A stretch of 64,000 bases of DNA from Mya arenaria (lineage: Eukaryota; Mollusca; Bivalvia; Myida; Myidae): NCBI RefSeq assembly GCF_026914265.1, contig NC_069122.1, forward strand, positions 41,178,125-41,242,124, given 5' to 3'. Positions 12,891 to 25,353 of this stretch are shown here, piece after piece (position 1 is the first letter of the stretch; each line of letters opens with the position of its first letter). The position numbers were made by a program, and so were the translations under genes. Below the pieces are notes generated by a model, which saw only the letters and a list, made by a program, of their open reading frames with translations, searched no databases and was not told the origin of the DNA.

Positions 12891-13498
12891 TTATGTTTTG
12901 ACAGAATGAAACGAAGAAAAACCCATCAAACTCATCATAGTACTCATTGGATATTTATGTTTTTGTGTACGGAACTAATATAAAATAACATTATCTGGTA
13001 ATATTTCTTGTTTTTATGATATTTTATAGACTCAATATGCTTTAACCCGGAATCCTGATCGGAATTACTACCCACTTTTGGTACAAAACAATTTGTATGT
13101 GAAGGATTTGCCATATCAAAAAATGGTACATACAATTATTTGGACTACAACTCAGCCATGGCCGAATTGTTCCGATTGTTTAAAAACTGTTAACTGCAGC
13201 TTGCAGGTGCCTTTTACGTATATTTCATAATTTATGACAGAATGAAATGAAGAAAACCCATCAAACTCATTATTATTTGTTGAATATTATTTTTTTTTAT
13301 TTACGGAACTAATGTTAAATAACATTATCTCGTAATTTTTCTTGTTTATATAATATTTTATAGACGCAATATGCTTTAACCCGGAATCCTGATCGGAATA
13401 ACTAGCCGCTTTTGGTACAAAACAATTTATATGTGAAGGATTTGCCATATCAAAAATCGTAAAAAAAGGCAGTCAACATACAATTATTTGGACTAATG
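12891..13498. repeat. Imperfect tandem pair of a roughly 280-base repeat, second copy
   Basis: Duplicated version of 3440-4047, with the same two diverged units containing CCCATCAAACTCAT and TTTAACCCGGAATCCTGATC. Confidence 0.75.
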
Positions 13499-14366
13499 TC
13501 TGGTTGTCACAGGTATTACTGAAAAAAATTTATGTGGTTTTTCCCTGTTACAGTCCACCAATAGCAAATAGTGTCTTTTATATTTACTTAACAATTTTAA
13601 CATCAAATGTTATCCGAATTGCTCCGTGTCCGAAACAAATTGGAACGATTGCATTTAAATAACAGTTATGGACACGTGCATTGGTAATCAAAATACTCAA
13701 ACATGTTCTTAAGATACTCGTGGCCATACCTCGCAAATTTAATCCTCTATAGAATCAAAGTAGGGAAGAAAATACAGAAAAAAATAATTTCTCGATTTAT
13801 CAGGGGAAGTAACTCTGATGATCAATGTGACTGGTAGCGCTCGTTTCAAAAATTCGACCCCCTACGCAGTGTTCTTACCTTGAAATAGCCGACGAAATAA
13901 TATGGTTACTGAATTATAAGATGGTGGTAATATCGATCTACACCAAGTTTTATAATAATTTACTTACTTTCTTTTTTTCATGCATAACTTGTTTGTTTTT
14001 ACACGGAAGTAAACTATATCATATACACATGTGTTCATTGTTTAAAAAGAGTTAACAATGAACAATGTCGTGACAACATAATCAGGCCCCCCGATCCGCT
14101 AGTGAATACAGCTTTAAGCTTGAGCACTATATTTACAATGATGAACAATCTTAGTTATGGAAATTTGAATACATAACAGCAGATGTATTTAATCATTCAA
14201 GTGTTGAAATATTATGTATGATCTTGCTGGACATGAGCCTACTGTTTCTGAAAATTTGCATGTTTACCAAGTTTCATTTAAATCTCAAGGCTGTTTGAAT
14301 TGGGGCCAAGAAAATATTCGACCTACTGTACGCTAACGACACCTGGGCTTATTAACTATAAAAATA

Positions 14367-17109
14367 GGCGCAGTATGAAATGCATACAACAAAGAAATAG
14401 AGTAATGCATACAACATAGGCAAAGAAGGGTTTTCACATTTGCATACAACATACACAAAGAAGGATGTTGAGAAACGCATACAATATAGAATAAGAACAA
14501 AAATATTGACATTGAAATATTATTGTTTAAATCAATAAATTAGTATGTTTATGAGGTTAGTCAAGTGAGAAATAGTTTATTAACTTTATATTTGAATTTT
14601 GCTTTTAAAAATAAAACATAATTGATTTGTTTTTCAAACTTTTTGTTTTGTTTGAATAGGGAAAAGATCCTTATATGAAATCATTAAAATTGGTTTAATA
14701 GCTTGAAAGAAACAAAAAGTTTATGAAAACTTTGCAATTGGATAAAATAAAGATTGAATTCATTGTGTATACTACAAGTATATAAGTACATTTAGGAAAC
14801 AGAAACATATCATGTCACACTGATTACAATACATCAGAAACTTGTAAAAAAAATCTATATAAATAATTTCTCATAAGTATAGTAAAGCACCTGGTACTTG
14901 ATAAAAGACATACATGTATTTTTAAGAATTATTGTAAATTATATGTAACAATTATAAACTGTATCCGAAATGAACAACACATTTGCATAAATATATTATA
15001 TAAAAAATGATGAATACAACAGAGAAGCATGTGGGATGTAAAGAGTTTACACATGATAAATGCACATTCATTTGTTTACTATAATGAGTAATTTTTTACT
15101 TAAATATTGCATGAAAAACACAGAAATTCCTCAGTGGTTGTTGAATAATCTGAAGGTGTGTTAACACAATATTTGTTGGTCTTTACGGGTGTGGTGAATT
15201 TGACATGCAGGCGAAATTGTTGGGTCCATCTTAAAATTATATTTCCACCGTTCTTCATCCTCATCGAAAAGTGGGAGACATTATATAGTTTCGTACTAAG
15301 TAAATTTGTTCTATACAAAATATGTGCTGCTTCCATATGTTTCAAAAAAGCTTTTTGTTAATTTTTTGTCATTAACAGTCAAATTAAGGTTGACCAGTAT
15401 GAAACATTTCTGAAACTGGTTCATTATAATTTCTTATGTTTTCAAGATATACAAAGCTTTCACATTTTTCTTTTTCTGGTAATGGTTCTATTTTAGGGAT
15501 TTTATGAATTCAATTTGCCTCAAACTTTAATTAAAAAAAATCTTTTTTTTCCTGCTTTGGAGTCCTTGATGTTTAATTAGTAATTTTGGCGTTAATGCAG
15601 AATAAAAAAAGTGTTTTTTTGCTGTCCCGGGATTTTGTGGGTTTTTTTTGGCGTTAAACTTAATGAGTTGTCTAGATTTACAAAATCATCAAATTCAATA
15701 AAGATTAAGATCAATACACAGAAACTGTGTACTATATACAGATTCACTTATCCAATAAAATTAAGGGTCACTTGTCCAGTAAAATACCAGTTATTGGAGA
15801 TTACTTATGTGTATTGTCTGCCATAAGGTGTCCAAATGACATAATTATGATTCATTAATGACATAATCATGATTCATTATATATTTTTCATTTGTCACCT
15901 AACACCTATCTTTATGGCATCCCTTAAATTAACGATGTGTGAATGAAGAACAAACAAACGATTGCATAGCACCTGCTATTATGGATAATTGGAGTATTGT
16001 CTCAGAATTTTGGGGAGTTTATAATAAGGAAGTCAATAAATGAAATCAAAGGATTGTTATTTCTCAACTCATTTTATTGGAAAGAAAACACTATAACACG
16101 ATTTATCCAAGCACTCTGACAAATATTTTGTCTGACTATGTCCTATCACTAAAGCCATTGTTTATAAAAAAACAATGATAAATTTATTCCAATCACAAAT
16201 ATTGCAATCAATATAATATGCACATTTAATAACTACAAATTTAATCTAACAGAATAACCAAATTTACAACACGAAATATATATACCTACCCTTTTTACTC
16301 ATTTTTCCTTTCAATTTATAATTTCAAAAGGATCATTTTATAAATTTGGGATTGTTTGTTCTGATGAATGTATTGGATACGGAAAGATCAAATGTTGTTT
16401 TTTTGCATTGAAAGTTAAACTATTAAACAAATTTAACATCTGAGGTTTATCCCTTTACAAAATATATTAATAATTATCTATATTTCTCATTTTGCAATAA
16501 TGGTAAGAACTTATAAATCCTATTTTCACCTATTACAATATAAATCATCAATTCAGACATTTTTACAACTACCAAAAACTGGTGTAGTTTTTCATCTTAT
16601 GATGAAATGAAAGTTATTAAAAGTAATTCTGTGTTTGGTTTTATAATCCTTATGCTTCTTCATGTAATCTTAAAATTTATATTTTGTTATTGTTGTTCCG
16701 TGTCTTTGCTTTCCCCGATTTCAAAGTTTTCATAAAAGAAATAATAAATTGTTTCTTTATAAATCTAGATATTAAACCATTAAACCAATTTTAATGATTT
16801 GAAATATGGTTCTTTTCCCTATTCAAACAAAACAAAAAGTTTACAAACAATCAATTAGGTTTTAATTCTAAAAGCAAAATTCAAAAATAAAGTGAATTAA
16901 CTGTTTTTCACTTGACTAAACTCATAAACATAATAATTTATTGATTTTAACAATAAAATTTCACTGTCAATATTTTTGTTCTTATTCTATATTGTATGCG
17001 TTTCTCAGCATCCTTTTTTGTGTATGTTGTATGCAAATGTGAAAACCCTTATTTGCCTATGTTGTATGCGTTACACTATTTCTTTGTTGTATGCATTTCA
17101 TACCGACCC
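14367..17109. mobile_element. MULE-like element with long inverted repeats, copy 2
   Basis: Tandem-duplicated copy of 4916-7658 with the same 9-bp ATAAAAATA flanks. It is not an independent insertion, because its flanks are identical to those of copy 1. Confidence 0.8.
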
Positions 17110-17853
17110 ATAAAAATACTAAAGTAACATGATAGGAAAAAGCTCGAACCAAGGGCTGCCGGTATACTAGCAGGGCGCTCCTACAAACTAAGTTAACCGG
17201 GTGGGTAGTTATTGCCCACAAATCGATTTTATGTCTTTTTAATATTAACCATGGGAGTAAAACAGTCATTGGAATAAGAAGATCATAGACAATCATATTA
17301 ATAAAAACGTTTTTTATACAATTTAATAATAACATTAAACATTATATAATTCAAAAACAATAAATTGTCCTTGGTATGCAATAATTCCTTTAAAGGTTCA
17401 TTTGCCAATGGTTAAAAAACCCATCTTTCTTCTTTTTGAAAAATCTCTTGTTCGACTGTTATCGGCTATGAAGTGTTGTTTCACATCCTGTGTCATAATT
17501 TTAAGTTCTAAACGTCAACTTTTTGTATCAAACATTTAAATCTATGTCACTTGTGTGCATTTCGTTAATCCTTGCAGTCAAGGAAAGTTTTCATTCATAT
17601 TGACACACTTCATTTACTTCATCTCTGTTCTTGAACCGAATCCAGTCTCTTGTGTTTTGAACAAAAATATCTTGTAAAACCACTGATATAGCTGGTGCTA
17701 TCAGATTAATGGTATCAACTGCCTACTCCTGTTGAGAATCAACTTGGCTGACTCAAACATCCGGAATGGACATCTCTGAAATTAAATAAAATAGTTTTAT
17801 CATCATCCAAGTTAGCCAGAAAAATAAAAATATAAAACACTCTAAAGAGGCTG

Positions 17854-17965
17854 TTAAAGCTGCACTCTTACAGATTTACCGTTTTGACAACTTTTTTTAT
17901 TTGTTGTCTTGAAAAGAGGCAATTTCTGCGTAAATATCTGCAAACCAATTTAGATATTACAACAC
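17854..17965 (+). mobile_element. Truncated TTAA MITE, AGCTGCACTC family, second copy
   Basis: Duplicated version of 8404-8515. Only the left half is present. Confidence 0.65.
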
Positions 17966-18430
17966 TGACTCTGAGAGCTAAAAAGGCTGTAGGCATGACA
18001 AGGGTGATTTGACTTTTTTAGATCACTTGAGCACAACATGCCAAGAAATACCAGCAAATTTTTCCACTTGTCTTTTCTACACGAGAGTCAATTTCAGCTA
18101 CACATTAACCCCTAATTGACCGAGAATCTGACCATGTGTTTAATCATGTTATCATATCTAGGGAGTTGCTGTAGTTTGGGTCAAGATTTGGAAGAATGTA
18201 TTTAATTTTGCCCATAAAGACGGGAAGAAATATCAAGTGTTAGACATAATTACAGAGTACTTAATTTAGTAAAACTTATTATTTACTTATTCTTAAACAA
18301 AAATAATCATGTTGTTTTTAATGAGTAACATTATTTTTTAGACATATGACAGATGTTAATGAAAATTGTAAATGAAAAACCAACTGTTTTATTTGGAATG
18401 AAAATGTAACCTATATTACATCCTAGGGAC

Positions 18431-19142
18431 CGGCCAAAGTACTTCGAGCCTCGAGAATATCGAGCCAAGCGGGAATGCTTACAGAATGTTATTTTTTCAT
18501 TTGTTACATAAAGTCGTATTTACCTCGTCTGTTATTGGCTACGCCATCTCCGCAAGAGAAGGAAGAGTATTTATTGGGCATAGTTACGCACCCTAAATTT
18601 CGTAATATGACTTATTCGATTATTAGAAAATATCATTTTATTTTTTTATTTATAATAAAAATACATTTATGTGAAAACAAGCAATTGTAAACAGTGAGTA
18701 ACACAAACATAGCTTAAAAGTTATATCAAAATGCATAATAATTTAGGGATGGATAACAATTAGAGACAGAGCTTAAAGTGATGGCATGTTTATTCAAACT
18801 GTTAAACCATTTAAATTCGATAATAATTAAAATATCAGTCAAGCAATTTTAATCCATTAGCGCCTTGTGCTAAATTAAGCCAATCAACCAAATCAAGGTG
18901 TGAGATTCTTAACTGAACCTGTGAAAATGACATCGACCCAAGCAACCATATCAAAGTGTGAAATTCTTGTTTGGGACCGCGAAAACGACTTCGAGCGTGG
19001 AGAAATATCGACCCTCAAGATATCGAGCCATCCGATCGAAATTTATATGAACAAAGAGTAAATAAAAATCGGTCCTTTTAATTTGGTTCGAGCCAACGAG
19101 GATATCGAGCCATGAGATATCGAGCCAACGAGTTTCGACTGT
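18431..19142. repeat. Repeat rich in ATATCGAGCCA motifs, second copy
   Basis: Duplicated version of 8981-9692, with clusters of ATATCGAGCCA at both sides of about 500 bases. Confidence 0.5.
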
Positions 19143-19612
19143 ATATATGAATCTGGCCGTCTCATAGGTCGAATTATATGCTTTACTAAGCGTATGGATA
19201 TTGATTTTAAAATGTCAGATTTATTGGGTTCGCATTTTTAACAAAACACACACTCTTATTATTCATTTTTAAAGCTTTTTTGTTTTTTTCACAGTAAAAA
19301 ATATTGTGTTCGTAAGTATACGTATACACCATGCAAAACTTGAAAAAATACATCAACTGAATCTCCGAATGTTAAATTTACTTCAAATTTGTTCATATCA
19401 CCATGAACTCATTCTGAGGCGTTTAAAATGCATTTACGTATAACTGATTGCGATTTGTTTTTGCAATGTTTCAATCTAGAATATTGCTTAGTTTTGTGTT
19501 CATCTGGCATTGTCTTCATACCGTGACCGGTGAAAGAACATATTTTGATCCCCATAAAATCACGGCAATGGTCGCTGTCCTTGAGTGACTCCTTTTCTGT
19601 AATATATTGACA

Positions 19613-19853
19613 ACCCCCCCCCCCCCCACACACACACACACCCCAAATAATAACATGACTCCCATCGAACGTTACTGTAAATAGGTATTTAACCCCACCG
19701 AACAAAACCGACTACGTTGGTCATTTAATACGTGTGCTCTTAAGTCTTTGTAATACAGGTGGTAATGCTGCAGCTATTGCTGTTGATAATAACACTACTG
19801 CTTCTGCTATTGCCACTGTCAACACCACCGCCACCACCACCACAACCACCACC

Positions 19854-19886
<33 letters not shown>

Positions 19887-19940
19887 ACCCCTAAAACTAC
19901 TGCCGCTCCTGCTGAATTGTTGTTGTTGTTGTTGTTGCCA
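19613..19940. repeat. Compound microsatellites at the right edge of copy 2
   Basis: Poly-C/CA, CCA, (GAT)n and (GTT)n tracts as in copy 1. The poly-C and CA lengths differ slightly from copy 1. Unique sequence with further CTTCTAC/AAC-like triplets follows. Confidence 0.9.
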
Positions 19941-20121
19941 CTTCTACAATAACAACAGCTAATAATATCCCTTCTACTAACTATCATATAACTTCTACTG
20001 ATGCTGCTTATCTCGCGTTAATCAACTCTATGTTGCTGTGAATGATGGAACTAAGCTTTTTGTATCAATGCGAAGACCCTTCATTCATCTATTTATAATG
20101 AGCGCAAAGTACAATGAACTC

Positions 20122-20616
20122 TTAAAGGGACTGTATACCAGATTCGCACCAAAAAATGTTTTTTCTGTAACGAATCTCAGGACAATTTTCTAATGGAATG
20201 TGTTACGCTTTGATATCATAATTGTAAAAAAAGTACCAAAATGTAAAAAAAAATGTGTCGGAGACCGAGTTCAAACCTGTGTCGCCAAAATTGCAGTCCA
20301 GCGTCGTATCCACTGAGCTACGACGGCTTCCTCTATTAATTTCATAATTAAGCTATACATGTACCTCGGTAATATCACGTAATAACACCGACTAGCCAAT
20401 CACGCATAAGGAATGAATTCTACCTGGTAGACATACCCAGTAATCTTTTTAATGGAAAAATACGAAATAACTGCTGAACTTAAATAAATTGTGAATTATG
20501 TGGTACTTCAGTTAATAAGTTTCAATGCATAGTACACATCGATGCCAAGTTTATGTCAGTTTTCGACAATTTTCTCTTTTTTCGCTATTTTATCATACGG
20601 AGTAGAGCCCGTTTAA
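20122..20616. mobile_element. TTAA-flanked MITE, AGGGACTG family, with tRNA-like insert
   Basis: Left end TTAA-AGGGACTGTATACCAGAT and right end GGAGTAGAGCCCG-TTTAA are diverged inverted repeats flanked by TTAA. The interior (TCTGTAACGAATCTCAGGAC, GTACCAAAATG) matches 25777-26169. Unlike that copy it has about 110 extra bases after the GTACCAAAATG motif, containing a tRNA-like segment. Confidence 0.75.
20255..20332 (-). repeat. tRNA-like segment (SINE-type A and B boxes)
   Basis: Read on the minus strand it contains TAGCTCAGTGGATA, close to an A box, and GGTTTGAACTC, close to a B box, spaced as in a tRNA. The acceptor stem does not pair cleanly, so it is more likely a tRNA-derived SINE piece than a working tRNA gene. 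Confidence 0.6.
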
Positions 20617-20751
20617 GCAGATTTTCGACATCCACAGATAAACGACTCCCCGGTATCATTTTATTAAATATACATGAGTCATAACATTTTGAGCCAGTAA
20701 TCGATAAGTTTGACTGGGGTTCGTGATTCTATTGGGGTCAAAATACATCCT

Positions 20752-20867
20752 CACGCTGGCCAAATCCTAATAGCCTCTTATGGAACAATCCCTTAATCAA
20801 GTTATTAAATTAAACGACTTGATTACGGTATTGTTCTATAAGAGGCTATTAGGATTTGGCTGGCGTG
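20752..20867. mobile_element. Short palindromic hairpin element
   Basis: About 38 bases at the left (GCCAAATCCTAATAGCCTCT) are repeated almost perfectly in inverted orientation at the right (AGAGGCTATTAGGATTTGGC). About 40 AT-rich bases lie between. It looks like a short MITE. Confidence 0.75.
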
Positions 20868-22630
20868 TGGAAAATATTTAGCTGTTGGGGAACTAAGAAA
20901 TATAGTTAATATATTTGTACTTGATGTTTTCAATCTTTAAACATAATTCAAGAGTGTGGTTTAGATAGTTAAATATTGTAATTAAGGAGATTGTTCATGA
21001 ACAATATCAAAGATGTAATGCTTAGCTTAGTTAATTAATAATTATACTTTTTATAGTTAAGAAAATCATGTCAATACTTAATAATAAACTATTTTTGAAA
21101 TTTTTGTTTTATTTTTGACAAGTGTCGTAATAAACAAAATGAGATGAAGCGTTAAACCTAAGAAACATGCACTATAGAAAGATTTTTCCGAAAAATGACC
21201 AAACTCCTGAATTTCATGCTGGTCGTAGTGGCCATTAAATAAAATCAATTAGCTGTTACAGCAGATAACTGATAAAAATTACATGGAGAACCAAGTCAGC
21301 CCTTTAACCCTTAGCACAAAACCACTGAATGGAACATAATGCATATGCTGCTAAAATCCAGGTATATGCTGGCATACAGGGGTTTCCTTCTTAATCGAAA
21401 ATTGGATAGGATTTCTTGGCATGGATTAAAATTGTACAGAAAGGAATTATTTCAATATCAGAGAGTTAAAGAACGCAATATAAAAAGCAGAATCTGCAAA
21501 CAGTTTCAAAATGAACGCGTACTGAATCAAATAAATACATGTAAGGCCGAGGACCGATAATATCTAATAATATCTACATGTACTTTGTAGTTAAGAATAG
21601 AATCTGGTTCATTGCATTCAGAGAGGTTCCCGGAAATAAAGTCTGAGAACTCGGGAATATATGGATCGTATTATGATGCAATTAAAAGCTAATTATGCGT
21701 AAGATATCAAACCATAATGTTTTAAATTAATTTTAATGCTTTATTTTATCCAACAATCAATTTATTTTGGTGATTGAAGTTCATCCATAAGAATATTTCC
21801 TATGTTTTTAATAGCTTAAATCGCTCTTACTTTTTATTTTCATTGAAATTGTTAGTTTGTCCTTGTGTTTGTAAAACGTGTGTCGACATAAGACCATTCT
21901 CTTGGGTAAGTACATACTAACAACATTTAACCAGTACTAAATGCAGATAAGTATACACTTTTACCATTCAAATCAAATCGCGTAAAGCTATCGATCTACT
22001 ACAATTTGTGTCATTGTCATGTAATGCCGAATGAAACGGAAAGTGTGTGAATATTTCTCACTTTGTCTCAGTAATTTCAGACCAAAGTCTTGAGCATGTA
22101 ACATAATGCATATGCATATTTAAAACCACTGATATAGATGAGTACTCTGTTCATTTTGTGGCATTGGTTGAGGGCATTATTAAGATACATGTACATCAAA
22201 CATACAGGGATTAAATAATATTCGGGTGATTCGATCCAGAGGTATTTGTCGTTGTAGAAGTAGGCCTAACACATAAACCTAATTAATATGTTCAATGCAT
22301 TTATTTGGGATGCATTTGGTTAAGCTGGCATACCCTGGAAGTAAATTAAATAAGCCTTAGTCAAGTTTGAATTGAAGTGTAGATATTACTAAAATTCATT
22401 AATGATTTATCCGTGGCAGTGCATTGTTTATTAAAACCAAAGCTCCAGATAAGGTTTAATGTGATATTTAGAATTACTCCATACCTTATACGTAACTATT
22501 TGGCGTATTCCACATTTCAAGTGACTTATACTACATGATCTAATTGAGAATCAACATAAAACTCTTAAAGTTGAGCTACTCATATACTTACTTATATACT
22601 ATCTTTAGATTTTTATGTTATAATTTAATT
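20868..22630. other. No supported feature
   Basis: AT-rich sequence with short frames only. The longest, on the plus strand at 21339-21560, is basic and lysine/arginine-rich but resembles nothing recognised. No repeat boundaries were seen. Confidence 0.5.
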
Positions 22631-22668
22631 TAATAATTATTTTTTTACAATTACATGACTATACTCAC

Positions 22669-22692
22669 ATAACATTGCAGGCCGACGGCCAT
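22669..22692 (-). CDS. Candidate minus-strand first coding exon (speculative)
   Basis: On the minus strand ATGGCCGTCGGCCTGCAATG opens a frame MAVGLQCY that ends at a good splice donor, GTGAGTAT (plus-strand positions 22661-22668). It lies about 140 bases from an NRF1-like site, in a CpG-rich patch. No downstream exon was identified and the peptide is too short to name. A longer minus-strand frame from about 22825 overlaps it in another phase but lacks an upstream ATG. Weak evidence; the claim rests on position and splice signal only. Confidence 0.2.
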
Positions 22693-22819
22693 TCAACGCT
22701 TTAAGCGCTTTGATTTTAATACAATACTTATCCTTACTACAATTAACGAGGTCTATCCCGAAGCTTGCCGGTCCACTATCTTGAACCTTGCCGGAGAAAG
22801 CCGAGTTGTTACGGTTGAC

Positions 22820-22877
22820 GCCCAAATGTTTTCGCGCATGCGCTATGGTAAATGTTCGTCACGTATTTGCTTTAATG
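22820..22877. promoter_or_regulatory. Putative bidirectional promoter with NRF1-like and YY1-like sites
   Basis: The core GCGCATGCGC at 22834-22843 matches the centre of the NRF1 site (11 of 12 to the consensus). TTAATGGCGGCC at 22873 resembles YY1, a motif often overlapping the start codon of metazoan housekeeping genes. CpG content rises locally between about 22680 and 22890. Donor-like GTGAGT motifs point outward on both strands. Transcription is inferred, not shown. Confidence 0.4.
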
Positions 22878-22889
22878 GCGGCCGTAAAT
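22875..22889 (+). CDS. Candidate plus-strand first coding exon MAAVN (speculative)
   Basis: ATGGCGGCCGTAAAT encodes MAAVN and is followed immediately by the donor GTGAGTTTTG. It is placed 30 bases downstream of the NRF1-like site, and the ATGGCGGC context is typical of short first exons in metazoan housekeeping genes. No later exon could be found, so the gene may have been left behind when this DNA was mobilised. Confidence 0.25.
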
Positions 22890-23434
22890 GTGAGTTTTGA
22901 TTTTTTTAACACAATTTAACAACTTTTCAGATCAGCATCACATTATGTGTGTAATCAGAGACATTTAGGAAATGCAAAACCATATTAATTGAGTTTAATA
23001 TTTGAAAATCATGTTTCATTTCACGTATAATTTCATGATCCTGTTAGACCTGTTTATTACGCTTCTAACTGCTTTCGTTTTACGTGTATGTATACTGCTC
23101 AAACTTTGAAAGTCATTATCCCATTAAGACCTCCAAATAAACAATTACATATGTATATACATACTGGTTAGAGAGGGGAAAATAATAGATAAGTTATTAA
23201 AGGAAAAAAGGCTTAGAATTAACAAAATACGTTCTGATTATATCGCATAGATTCTACTGTACTCATTCATCCATAACGGTTGCACAAATATGATGAATAG
23301 ATGAAATTAGACTTGTTTATCATACATGTAGTTATACATGTATGAATTGTCATTCTCTATGACAAAAGTATTGCATTTTGGTTCAATTTATGTTTTATTG
23401 TTTTTATAGTAAGAAACCAGCCTTTCTATTATTA

Positions 23435-23739
23435 ATGCACCAGTCAATTGTAACCACGGCCCCCCAGGTCCGGGGGTATACCGGGGAAATGGGCCATGTT
23501 TTTACCTTTCAGGTGGCCCTGCAGTGCCGGATGAATGTGGTTTTGTCTATGCTTTAAATATAGCGGGGAATGGGCCTTAACTAGGGTCCCTGAGGTGCGG
23601 GGGCATTTGGCGGAGAATTTACCATCTGTTCGTCCTCCCAGAGCGGGGATTTAACCGGGGGTGGCTGGACCGAAAGTCAAAGTCCTCGCTATTCCCCGGA
23701 CCTGGGGGGGGGGGGCGTGGTTACAATTGACTGGTGCAT
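23435..23739. mobile_element. MITE, GCACCAGTCAATTGTA family, copy 1
   Basis: Perfect or near-perfect inverted ends, ATGCACCAGTCAATTGTAAC and GTTACAATTGACTGGTGCAT. The interior is GC-rich and foldable (CCAGGTCCGGGG, CCCCGGACCTGG). Other copies are at 30746, 37320 and, decayed, 34085. Noncoding. Confidence 0.88.
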
Positions 23740-23819
23740 AAGCTTTGTGAAAAATCATCCTGGTATCCAAGCGCATACTTATTTATAGGCTGTGAATCAT
23801 AGTAACACATAATCATCAA

Positions 23820-24320
23820 TTTGGTGTATGATTACATGGCTTTTTCTATAGTACCCAAGGGTCCGACTATCAGACCCATTCCCAAAGCAAAATGTAAGGT
23901 ATTTTTCCCAATCTTCAGAAAAAAATACCAATTAAAAGATTTTTTTTTTTAAAAGTCTTTTTATCTGTATTGGTTCATTTGCAACATCCTAATAGGTCAT
24001 GCCATACAAAGTTTTTTTGATAATAGATCTCGGAAATCATTGATTTTCATCACATTCAGAGATCAGTATGAAATATTATCTGTCATGATTTATTGCAATA
24101 GATATTTACAACCAAAGGATTGATATTTTAGCCATTTTGGGTCCTTTAAAGGGAAAATAAACTAATATTAAATCATTTCCTAATTCTCAGGAGACTACAC
24201 AGCTTTTTCTTTTAACTGTACAATTTCCCAATTTCGGCATTTTCATGACGCAAAATTTCCCAAAATGTCCAGGGTCTTTTTCCCAAAATGGCCAGAGAAA
24301 GCCCTGGATTATTTAGATAT
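23820..24320. other. AT-rich stretch with TTTCCCAAAATG motifs, unclassified
   Basis: TTTCCCAAAATG and related strings recur (24240-24300). This suggests part of a dispersed repeat, but no ends were found. Confidence 0.3.
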
Positions 24321-24579
24321 TAACAGTGAGCTAAAAGGCTGTACTGTACCTTATTTTTAACACAATCGCATTAATTATTCTAACATGTCATGTAGAAAAG
24401 TAAGGAGAGATTCTTTTTCCTCTGATATGAAGACACATGATAATCAGAACATATACAAAGAAACATACAGTCTTATAGAATAAAACTTTACGTAAATGTT
24501 ATACAACAAACATATAAATCAGGTAAGAAGGATAACTATAATTACAATAAATAATACTGTATTATAACAATGCATCTAC

Positions 24580-25353
24580 TAGTGATGGGCCGATGATCGA
24601 TTATAATCGAAAATTGATCGGAAAGCTTCAAAATCGGCGATAATCGATTGTAAATTATCATAATCGATTATCGTGGAACATCATACAAATTTATCAAGGG
24701 AGGTTACTCAGTATTCATTTACGATTTTTTTATCTTGCCGACATTTCCGCTCATTTTTCTTTGGGTACAATTCGTAAGAATGGCAGACGACAATGACGAT
24801 ATGCTGTACAATTATCCGGGTGGGAAAGCAAGTCTGGCTCTTTTTTGCATTTAGAAAAATCAAACCAGGACCTCCAACCAAAGAAAACCTTGACACAAGC
24901 AAGGCGTATTGTTGCCTTTGCAAAAAGGCTTACGCAAAATAGGTATACAGTAACTAGATCACAGGTGATGAGCAAGAAGAGATGTAGAATGAACCCATAT
25001 CTCATTGACCAGACAATATTTCTAAACAAACATTTACTGGTAGATTCATACTGGTGACTTTGAAATTTCTGATGTATACATTTCAGTTTAATGTTTTTTT
25101 CTTTTTAACTTAAAAATATAAAAAAAATATGTTTTATGTTTGTTAGTTTCCTGAAAAATGAATACGTAAGTTCTATTGTTTGGTTTATATATTCAATTCA
25201 GCTTACATAGACGAAGTGATACCCATTACCTTCAAGTATATCACTAGCAACCACTGCTCTATAATATCCGATTATAGCCGATGTCTAATCGGTTGATGGT
25301 CTCCGATTGTAACCGATTATCGATTGTAAAACTCAACCGATTGCCCATCACTA
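24580..25353. mobile_element. Non-autonomous hAT element with BED-finger remnant, copy 3
   Basis: Nearly identical to 2547-3321 and 11998-12772; only a few differences were seen (ATCGTGG for ATCGCGG, one T-run length). Flanks are reversed relative to the other copies: GCATCTAC at left, ATAGCTAT at right. It is the right boundary of the composite element. Confidence 0.87.

Larger units (their letters stand above)
10493..19944. repeat. 9.45-kb tandem segmental duplication, copy 2
   Basis: Near-identical to 1041-10494. After the final CCACTTC the sequence continues uniquely (TACAATAACAACAGC), which marks the right edge of the duplicated unit. By eye the divergence is roughly 0.1 percent, so it is either very recent or an assembly duplication. 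Confidence 0.95.
11998..25353. mobile_element. 13.36-kb composite element bounded by two hAT copies
   Basis: Two same-orientation hAT copies (11998-12772 and 24580-25353) bound this segment. The outer flanks carry the same 8-mer ATAGCTAT (11990-11997, 25354-25361), the expected hAT target duplication. The inner flanks share another 8-mer, GCATCTAC (12773-12780, 24572-24579). The pattern fits transposition of a whole E-DNA-E unit, or integration of a circle by recombination between hAT copies. The cargo includes the MULE-like element and the CpG-rich promoter-like patch at 22.7-22.9 kb. Confidence 0.7.

Noticed and set aside
20255..20332. Functional tRNA gene on the minus strand
   Set aside because: A and B boxes are present but the acceptor stem does not pair, and the segment is embedded in a MITE.
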